A DNA stretch of 64,000 nucleotides, taken from positions 1 through 64,000 of the forward strand of contig JAECUM010006828.1 in assembly GCA_016617855.1 (NCBI GenBank), given 5' to 3'. The position numbers were made by a program, and so were the translations under genes. Under the pieces are notes generated by a model. That model saw only the letters and a program-made list of their open reading frames with translations, did no database searches and was not told the DNA's origin. Below, piece after piece: positions 59,901-64,000 of the stretch (position 1 is its first letter; every line of letters starts with the position of its first letter). Origin of the DNA: Megalonaias nervosa (taxonomy: Eukaryota > Mollusca > Bivalvia > Unionida > Unionidae).

Positions 59901-61470
59901 TAAAAAATAGGATTTTAACATGACTTAGATAGGCTTATATCATAAAGATATTAGATTTGCTGAGCTGCAGGATCTTTGCATATTTATGGGTTAATTTTGT
60001 ATCTGATTGGCTGAGCTTGCTATAGCTCTGATGAAATTTGTATGATTTTGTTCAACTGATTTCATTATGAGTTTTGCACATACTAATAGTGTGATTTGCA
60101 TATGAATGGCTGAACTCGTTACCTCAAAAGAGAATACTCTGGTCTCGCTATTTTTTTGTGGGGAATAATTTGTGTGTATTTTGTTCTTGTTCCCAAACAT
60201 GAATTTAAGTTCAACATAAAATGAGTTACATGTGATACAGGTGACTCCCTCCCCCATTGCACTGCTTCAGTTTGATGTGAGCATTTAGACACATACGCTG
60301 TGAGGGATTGATATTGTCAGGTGTTTGATTTATGCTTATGTTAACAATAGTATTGTTTAGATCATTGGAGCAATCACTGGCATAATTTTGCTCATTCATA
60401 TTATTTTGAGTATTTGTAGAGGTCCATCCATGAAACAAAATATTCATTAATATGCAAATAATGGCACAGGCAAATCCATGAATTGAAGTACCTGTGAAAA
60501 TGTCCTTAAAAACCTCACAAAAATTGATGCCAATGAAAATAAATGAAACCGCACTATATTACTTGACCATTTTGATAAAACTTAGTAAATAGTTTGGTTA
60601 AGTTAAATTCCCAGTGAAGTCTACATATCATGCACTTATCTTTCAATAGTGTGGCATCTAAGGGTTGTAAGATTAAGAGTCAAAAGTCGCTTTGGTGTTT
60701 GAACTGGGTCAGATTGAGTGAAAAAACAAGCATTGGTGTCGGAACTGGGGGTCAAATTAAAAAATTGAGGATTTCTGATGCACAAGTGAGGGTAAAGGGA
60801 AACACTTTGTAAAGAAGTTTTATCATAATTCACAAAAATAAGTAAAATCAGCATAGTTTACAAAGATTTGTATTCTTAAAATGGAAAAGAAGAATGCTTG
60901 GTGAAATGGTCATCTGGTTAAGTTCTGTAAGCAGGTGAGTGTATACCAGGGGTTAAATAAAAAGATAAAGACTCAATTTTAAATGTAATAATTTCAGGGG
61001 AAAATGGTTAGTGATACCTTGTCCATATTCATATCTTCATAATTTGTGCTTGGTTTGCTTTCTGTTAAATTTTGATTCAAGATGTTTTGTGGGATGGATT
61101 TACTCTAACTCTGGAATGAAAATTGTACAGTAATTTGTTCATCCCACAAGTGGACTGTACTTGAGACTGCCCTTTGTAATTAAATTCCAGCAAATAATTT
61201 TTGGAAAAACAAACTCTGTTCCACAACAAGTACTGCAATTCAAATTTGTTACTTCATTATTACAATGTAGAAGAAGTTTATTCTGTATTTTCTTTGCATC
61301 AGGTTATACGAGAGAGCTATTGCTGCTGCCGGGACAGATTTCCGTTCAGACAAGTTGTGGGATTCGTACATCACCTGGGAAGGTGAACAGGAGAATCTGG
61401 TGAAAGTGACTGGTCTCTATGACCGATTGCTCAACATTCCAATACAGCTGTATAGTCACCACTTTGACAC
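28340..61470 (+). CDS. PRPF39: PRPF39, pre-mRNA processing factor 39 (N-terminal part, spliced, runs off window)
   Basis: Five plus-strand exons join in one open frame: 28340-28394, 38397-38521, 46591-46716, 52878-52993 and 61303-61470, giving 196 codons plus two bases; the rest of the gene is beyond the right edge. PRPF39 is a HAT-repeat (half-a-TPR) protein of the U1 snRNP that helps 5' splice-site recognition in the nucleus. Family signatures are [65 protein letters not shown] and QLYSHHF, all closely matching the human protein in order and spacing. Each contains the Trp/Tyr pattern of a HAT helix pair. Animal PRPF39 is around 650-670 residues, so less than a third is here. The N-terminus is shorter than the human one, as is common in invertebrates. 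Confidence 0.92.
29160..29285 (-). repeat. tRNA-like fragment (SINE remnant?)
   Basis: The minus strand carries CCAAGTTCGAATCCCAAC, a good B box, with a weak A-box region about 45 bases upstream. It cannot fold as a full tRNA. Confidence 0.35.
29399..29595. repeat. Foldback element, ~197 bp
   Basis: CTACTGCTCGACATG at the left pairs with CATGTCGAACAGTAG at the right. Inner blocks (ATGATCATG, GAATGGAAT, GAAAAT) are also inverted. No clear target duplication. Confidence 0.7.
30097..30330 (+). pseudogene. THAP zinc-finger domain remnant
   Basis: The frame reads KDPVDRKK, a TAG stop where THAP domains have a conserved Trp, then [25 protein letters not shown] and [10 protein letters not shown] before TAA. 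The C-x-x-H-F pair and the AVPTxF end are THAP hallmarks; the N-terminal C-x-x-C is not found. THAP domains occur in P-element-type transposases and in host DNA-binding proteins. The internal stop and missing cysteines argue for a dead copy, probably transposon-derived. Confidence 0.65.
30639..30669. repeat. (AT)n microsatellite
   Basis: About 15 TA units. Confidence 0.95.
31523..31701 (-). pseudogene. Unidentified acidic coding-like fragment (weak ARID resemblance)
   Basis: Minus-strand open stretch between stops: [20 protein letters not shown], then [20 protein letters not shown] and [11 protein letters not shown]. The Lys/Glu-rich linker followed by E-x-x-x-F-L-x-x-x-x-x-F-M looks like the start of an ARID DNA-binding domain, but only the first helix would be present. 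No convincing splice acceptor lies upstream; a possible donor GA|GTGGGA follows MDE. It could be a gene fragment, an exon of an unseen minus-strand gene, or chance. Confidence 0.3.
32735..32893 (+). pseudogene. hAT-associated zinc-finger fragment, copy 1
   Basis: Reads [19 protein letters not shown] then [20 protein letters not shown] and [13 protein letters not shown], then stop. F-C-x-x-C, the F-x-I-x-H-G-G-R block and S-K-K-H match zinc fingers at the N-terminus of hAT-type transposases and domesticated relatives. The first His of the finger is Tyr (R-K-Y), so zinc binding is probably lost. Confidence 0.7.
33116..33220 (+). pseudogene. hAT-associated zinc-finger fragment, copy 2
   Basis: [19 protein letters not shown] then [15 protein letters not shown] and a stop. 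It is a diverged duplicate of the preceding fragment, cut off before the histidines and with an extra residue between the cysteines. Confidence 0.6.
33499..33561 (+). pseudogene. hAT transposase C-terminal signature
   Basis: [20 protein letters not shown] then TAA. S-N-x-D-x-E-R-x-F-S-x-V-R-K-N-K is the conserved start of the hAT C-terminal dimerisation region, and its position near the right end fits. Confidence 0.72.
33906..33990. repeat. 42-bp direct duplication
   Basis: TTGTTACAGACAGCACACTC plus TATGTAAGAAAT occurs twice in succession beside the hAT element's right end. Confidence 0.9.
34826..36518. mobile_element. Tigger/pogo-like element, 1693 bp (copy 1)
   Basis: The left end CAGTGGTCCCCCTCTTGAAC and the right end (read inverted) CAGTAGTTCCCCTCTTATAC form imperfect terminal repeats, with TA on both sides. 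GGCCACCC-type subterminal blocks recur near both ends in both orientations. No transposase motif is seen, so it is non-autonomous. The last ~500 bp match 63513-64000 in inverted orientation at roughly nine bases in ten. Confidence 0.8.
38397..38521 (+). CDS. PRPF39: PRPF39 exon 2
   Basis: The exon starts after TTCTTTTGTAACAG and ends at GAG|GTATGT. It encodes [20 protein letters not shown] then [11 protein letters not shown] and LLQYVEQE. The segment from the Tyr-Trp onward is the first HAT motif of PRPF39; the acidic, Lys-rich stretch before it corresponds to the variable N-terminus. Entry needs one base from exon 1 and exit is phase 0. Confidence 0.93.
41225..41400 (+). repeat. Dispersed repeat shared with 60640-60800
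   Basis: Shared blocks are GGTGTC.GAA.TGGGTCA, AACTGGGGGTCA and CTGA.GCACAA.TGAGGGT, in the same order and orientation. Confidence 0.6.
42070..42120. mobile_element. Possible Tigger-like left terminal sequence
   Basis: TACAGCTCTCTCCTGTTATAA followed by GCGCG and CACTATAACTC has the style of Tigger ends (CAGT/CAGC, a pyrimidine run, then TATAA) and lies 670 bp before the transposase remnant. Pairing with a right end is not clear. Confidence 0.3.
42741..43000 (+). pseudogene. Tigger/pogo transposase C-terminal remnant
   Basis: The first frame reads [20 protein letters not shown] then [12 protein letters not shown]. After a two-base shift it continues [19 protein letters not shown] then [18 protein letters not shown] and a stop. 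The W-x-x-I-x-E, T-D-x-D-I-V, acidic linker and A-F-E-x-x-L-x-W-L order is that of the C-terminal tail of Tigger transposases. Frameshift and truncation make it dead. Confidence 0.65.
43030..43125. mobile_element. Tigger-like right-end sequence
   Basis: CCCTCGATAACTC and GGGTGCGAGTTACCGAGGGA follow directly after the transposase remnant, as expected for a terminal region. The latter resembles the end of the 44013-44582 repeat. Confidence 0.5.
44013..44582 (+). mobile_element. Tigger/pogo-like end repeat, copy 2
   Basis: Matches 18880-19465. Its end reads TTATAAGCGAGTTCGCGAGT then TGTCGAGGGAGTGGTG followed by TA, which fits a Tigger terminal repeat at a TA site. The other end of this element is not identified. 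Confidence 0.65.
45409..45595. mobile_element. 187-bp MITE with TAA target duplication (PIF/Harbinger-like)
   Basis: Starts GGGCTG and ends CAGCCC, with TAA directly on each side. The arms pair over about 65 bases: AACATAC, ACCCAGG and AAGGCA on the left match GTATGTT, CCTGGGT and TGCCTT on the right. Three-base TAA/TTA duplications are typical of PIF/Harbinger MITEs. Confidence 0.75.
45835..46142 (-). repeat. tRNA-derived SINE, family A copy 4
   Basis: Full-length, with a minus-strand head GGCGTAAGTGGTTAGAGCAT and B-box-like GTTCAAACCCC, then the family A body. No (CA)n tail remains. Confidence 0.78.
46591..46716 (+). CDS. PRPF39: PRPF39 exon 3
   Basis: This 126-bp exon (42 codons, phase 0 at both ends) runs from [14 protein letters not shown] through [19 protein letters not shown] to LEKSIE. 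Acceptor is TTTTTATTATTTCAG, donor GAG|GTATTG. It is the most conserved part of the N-terminal HAT array and by itself identifies the gene. Confidence 0.95.
48735..49465 (+). repeat. Family D modules, about five tandem units
   Basis: The GGTCCTAAA/GAAAATGGTGC landmark recurs every 130-200 bp with interspersed CTTGAAAATCTTGTTAT and ATGGTCATATCA blocks, in the orientation opposite to the clusters in the TMEM179-like gene. Confidence 0.75.
49755..50000 (+). repeat. Family D modules
   Basis: Two units (GTCCTAAATGAAAATGGTGC at about 49774, then a second at about 49920). The plus-strand ORFs at 49542-49868 and 49865-50200 largely reflect this repeat. Confidence 0.65.
50973..51117. repeat. Double-hairpin element, copy 1
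   Basis: A decayed first hairpin (AAACTGCATAGAACCAGATC ... GTGCAGTTT) is followed by a perfect 17-bp second stem, AACACAGACCCTGATCT at 51063-51079 against its reverse complement at 51101-51117. Confidence 0.8.
51270..51830 (+). repeat. Family D modules, four tandem units
   Basis: Landmarks at about 51315, 51445, 51591 and 51741, spacing 130-150 bp. Confidence 0.75.
52878..52993 (+). CDS. PRPF39: PRPF39 exon 4
   Basis: The exon follows the acceptor TTTCTGTTTTAG and encodes [20 protein letters not shown], then [18 protein letters not shown] and two bases. The donor is AG|GTACAA (phase 2). [15 protein letters not shown] is a HAT motif nearly identical to the human one. The linker after it is family-variable. 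Confidence 0.94.
53777..54330 (+). repeat. Tandem segmental duplication, copy 1
   Basis: Aligns with 54366-54896 over its whole length: AACAGA.ATGAATAA, TTGTTGTA, TTTACAGAGGACCT and GATGAGAAAATACTAACCAC. Includes a T34 run at 53889-53922. Confidence 0.85.
54366..54896 (+). repeat. Tandem segmental duplication, copy 2
   Basis: Second copy, with a T19 run at 54632-54650 placed differently from copy 1. Partial relatives of its end (ATGCACCAT.CTGA, then CTGAGGTCC) also occur at about 57700-57790 and 59170-59260. Confidence 0.85.
54918..55658 (+). repeat. 45-bp minisatellite, about 16 copies
   Basis: The unit is GGAATGATAGTCAATATATC, GTGGTCATTT, ATGTGCTCTACAAAA (45 bases). Since 45 is divisible by three and the unit lacks stops in several frames, long ORFs run through it on both strands (191, 199 and 181 codons). 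These are translation artefacts of the repeat, not genes. Confidence 0.95.
56175..56410 (+). repeat. Family D modules
   Basis: Two units (GTTGGTCCCAAATGATGC at about 56221, TAGTTGGTCCTAACGAAAAT at about 56350). Confidence 0.6.
57446..57597. repeat. Double-hairpin element, copy 2
   Basis: The first stem is a perfect 19 bp, AAACTGCACAGACCCAGAT at 57446-57464 against 57490-57508. The second hairpin at 57529-57597 is decayed. Same two-hairpin layout as 50973-51117, with the opposite stem preserved. Confidence 0.8.
58075..58385 (+). repeat. tRNA-derived SINE, family A copy 5
   Basis: Head CAGTGGCCAAAGTGATTAGA and B-box-like CACAGTTTTGAACC, then the family A body (GGACATGATGTTACATAT and following blocks). 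Confidence 0.75.
58870..58998. repeat. ~41-bp tandem repeat, three copies
   Basis: The block TTGCAAA.TGATTTATTTAG followed by CAGTT and CATTGATTTT-like sequence recurs three times. Confidence 0.85.
59410..60150 (+). repeat. Degenerate tandem repeat, right cluster
   Basis: Units with GTGATCTTTCATCTGGTTG-type, CTGAGCTTGTT and TATCAATATCTCAGA blocks, about five copies, related to 1110-1625. Confidence 0.65.
60640..60800 (+). repeat. Dispersed repeat shared with 41225-41400
   Basis: Same order of GGTGT, GAACTGGGTCA, AACTGGGGGTCA and GATGCACAAGTGAGGGT blocks. Confidence 0.6.
61303..61470 (+). CDS. PRPF39: PRPF39 exon 5 (last in window)
   Basis: The exon follows TTTTCTTTGCATCAG; its first G completes an Arg codon. 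It encodes [19 protein letters not shown], then [20 protein letters not shown] and ending QLYSHHFDT, a further HAT repeat. The donor is AC|GTAGGT (phase 2). No later exon is recognisable in the remaining 2.5 kb. Confidence 0.94.
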
Positions 61471-63512
61471 GTAGGTCTCTTTTCTGTCATCATGTAAGTT
61501 GAGGTGATCAGCATGAAATATGCTATTGTTAGTGATGTCATTGTTGTTAGTTGTGTGATGATTAATCAGAATTATCGAAGATTGGTACGGAATGCGGATA
61601 AAGTGTTCCATCATGATTTTCTAGTTTCTTTGTGATGAAATAGTGTTATGTATATTTAATTTGTATTTGTAAGTTTTTTCTCTATGATTATATGTTATGT
61701 ATCATTATATTTTGGACTTGACATTGTCCAAAATCAAGTTCATGGTGTGCCTGACTAGTGACACTGATGTTGTTTTGATTTTTGTAAACAAATACATAGC
61801 TAATATTTTTCCTATGGTTGTGGATAAAGTATTTAGATTATTATTAATGTAAACATAGTCCAAGTCTGGGACATTGGAATTACCTGTAGAATAACCTGTT
61901 GAACCTGATTTTTACCACATTCTTTATTATACTTTTAGTTACAGATTTATCTCATTAACAACTTAGAATATTCTAGAATGAAAAATTTCATCAAGTGACA
62001 GAATGTTTCCAGAAAATGGTAATTGGCAAACTAGGTCAGGTAGAGGGGTATATAATCTTGTTTCCATGAGAAATTATTCATTCGTGCTTTAACATCTTGT
62101 AACAGAATCGGTCATTGTTGTGTTCAGTATTTCATTTGGGTGGAATTATTTAATGAAATTATTATTCTCTGGAAATACAAAGTGCTCAACAATAATATTC
62201 TTGGACTGGACATTGATTTTAAATTATAGTGAATTCAGACATGGATATCTTTGGTTATATTATTGTGATTCGTAAAAAGACTTGGCACATCTCCACATCA
62301 CAGGCTACTAAAAGCACATCAACACATTCTGCATAGCTGCCAAGTGTCCTGTTATCATGTATTTTGGACCTGAATATGGATGTACATTTTTCTTGTTAAA
62401 AATCGGGGGTTTTATTAATGAAATAAAGTTAAATTAAAAATTTCCTTCCAATTTTCTGTTTAGAACAGGCACCCAGTTCCATTCTGAGAGTAAATGTAAT
62501 GCATATACATAGGGATATAGAGTTAAAAAAATATGACTGGTTCACTTGAAATCAAGGCTGCGGTGCCAGTCTTTAACCACCATATTGCATTGTGCAAAGC
62601 AGTTGCTGCTATCCCTGTTTCTCATTTTTGTAATGTTCAGCTTGTCTTGTCGAAAAGGAAAGAAGATTCAGAATTTTCTCCTGCAAGGAAAGAAAAACAG
62701 AACAGAAGGACAATTATGCAATCATGTTTAGATCTCTGAAGCCATCTAGTAAAGGAATAAACTTTTTGTTTTGCAAATTGTGTAATTGTGAGTTCGCTAT
62801 TGAGCATGGAGGCACCCATAACATAAAACAGCATGAAAAAAGCTAATAATCATCAGCTTGCTGCTTCATCATTAACCTGAACTTACAACATTTATAAATA
62901 CCAGTGTGAACCATGATGTAATTTGATCATAAGTTTGTTTTACTAAATTTCATTTAGAAATGAACCTTCCTTTTTCATTTATTAGTGTTGCTGGCAATTT
63001 ATTTCGCACAATTTTTACAGAGAGTAAAATCGCAAAGGATTACTCGTGTCTTGGAATGAAAACAGTTCATTAATAAAAATCACACAGAATTTAGATCATC
63101 AATGAAAGATGGTACATTGGAATTGATAATGATTGAAAATACAAGCTGTGGAAAAGCTCCTGTAAACAGCCTGAGTGTGAGTGTGTTACACTCTTGCACC
63201 TTTTTATTTGGCACCTGAATGGAACAGGGTGCCCATTCATAAGGTGCAGGAGTGCAGCACTTGTATATTGGACATTGAATAAATAAGTTATGGTCCAACT
63301 TCACTGATAGTTGTAGATGTTGTAAGTAGTTGCACATGCATTAAGTTTTAAAAATCGGTATTTTTTTCCAGAAAATCAGTATTTTTGTCATAAGCAGTCA
63401 GTATTTATATACTCTGGGATTGGCAGCTATACATTCTGTGTGTGGATCCTATTTCAAACACCACTGCAATTTGATTAGAACTATATTCATTATGACTGGA
63501 CTTTTTTGACTA
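61471..63512. other. PRPF39 intron 5 (start)
   Basis: No exon recognised. 61980-62350 is a family F repeat. The ORF at 62533-62739 has no recognisable domain. Confidence 0.6.
61980..62350 (+). repeat. Family F dispersed repeat
   Basis: Same block order as 14260-14600: CCAGAAAATGGTAATTGGCA, then GGTATATAATCTTGTTTCC, then TATTATTGTGAT. Confidence 0.65.
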
Positions 63513-64000
63513 CAGTAGTCCCCCTCTTATACGGCCACCCCTTCTGCACTGGGAGAGTGGCCTTATAAGGCGGGTGGCCTTTCCAGAGGGGGACTAAATT
63601 TTTTGTGAGAAGTATATGTAATGTACGTCGTAAGAAAGCTTTATTCTTCAAAGCATTATATATTTTCGTTTAAAAGTAACATTAATTATTAAAAGGCTCT
63701 TCTTGTTATAATAATAGACTTATTTCAACTGAATATGCATTAATAGTTCTTATTCTTGGTGTAAGTGTGATATATGAGCGGGTGTTGTTGTCATGCACGT
63801 TGCAAACCCATTCAAAAACGTTATTTAAATCTTGGTACATACATAATTCTCCTTCTATTTGCTCTATTTTCCCACTGCTGCTGACTAACCTCCTTATTGG
63901 TTACAGTGTTGTTTATTCGAGTGTTTTCAACATAAAGTTGTTTTATTCGAGTCTTTTCTACCTAAAATTGTTCGGCAAGTCCCCCCCTCCCCACCTCACC
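63513..64000. mobile_element. Tigger/pogo-like element copy 2 (inverted, cut by window edge)
   Basis: Begins CAGTAGTCCCCCTCTTATAC right after TA and runs as the inverted match of 36518 back to about 36018, with few differences. The high similarity suggests recent activity of this family. Confidence 0.82.

Larger units (their letters stand above)
52994..61302. other. PRPF39 intron 4 (about 8.3 kb)
   Basis: Contains a 560-bp tandem duplication with poly-T tracts, the 45-bp minisatellite, family D modules, a double-hairpin element, a family A SINE, a 41-bp tandem repeat and the right cluster of the tandem family seen at 1110-1625. Confidence 0.65.

Overview
This is a window of AT-rich animal (metazoan) DNA, most likely from a marine invertebrate. 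Short exons sit in very long introns packed with decayed DNA transposons, tRNA-derived SINEs, minisatellites and dispersed short modules. Mollusc or another lophotrochozoan is my guess from the repeat style; no species marker is visible. There are no bacterial operons, CRISPR arrays, rRNA or convincing tRNA genes. Most ORFs of 60-100 codons are chance openings in non-coding DNA.

Two spliced protein genes are supported, arranged head to head. On the minus strand, positions 28159 to 8296 carry a complete TMEM179-like four-pass membrane protein gene. On the plus strand, position 28340 to past the window end carries the N-terminal part of PRPF39, a U1 snRNP-associated splicing factor built of HAT repeats; five coding exons are visible and the rest lies to the right. 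The two start codons are 180 bp apart, so the two genes very probably share a bidirectional promoter.

The most interesting gene-level observation is in the TMEM179-like gene. Two different exons, 13714-13798 and 11925-12048, each have good splice sites, enter in phase 2 and leave in phase 0. Exactly one of them must be used for the frame to stay open, so they look like mutually exclusive alternative exons. They swap the loop between the third and fourth membrane segments.

Layout: 1-8295 is repeat-rich DNA beyond the TMEM179-like gene. 8296-28159 is that gene, with foldback elements, SINEs and a Tigger/pogo-like transposon nested inside an older repeat. 28395-38396 is PRPF39 intron 1, holding a THAP-domain remnant, a decayed hAT element, a 1.7-kb Tigger-like element and an unexplained acidic coding-like fragment. 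38522-61302 holds PRPF39 introns 2-4, with a Tigger transposase remnant, a TAA-flanked MITE, double-hairpin elements, a 560-bp tandem duplication and a 45-bp minisatellite. The window ends inside a second, inverted copy of the 1.7-kb Tigger-like element. A ~150-bp dispersed module occurs in about nine clusters, always in the same orientation relative to the nearest host gene.
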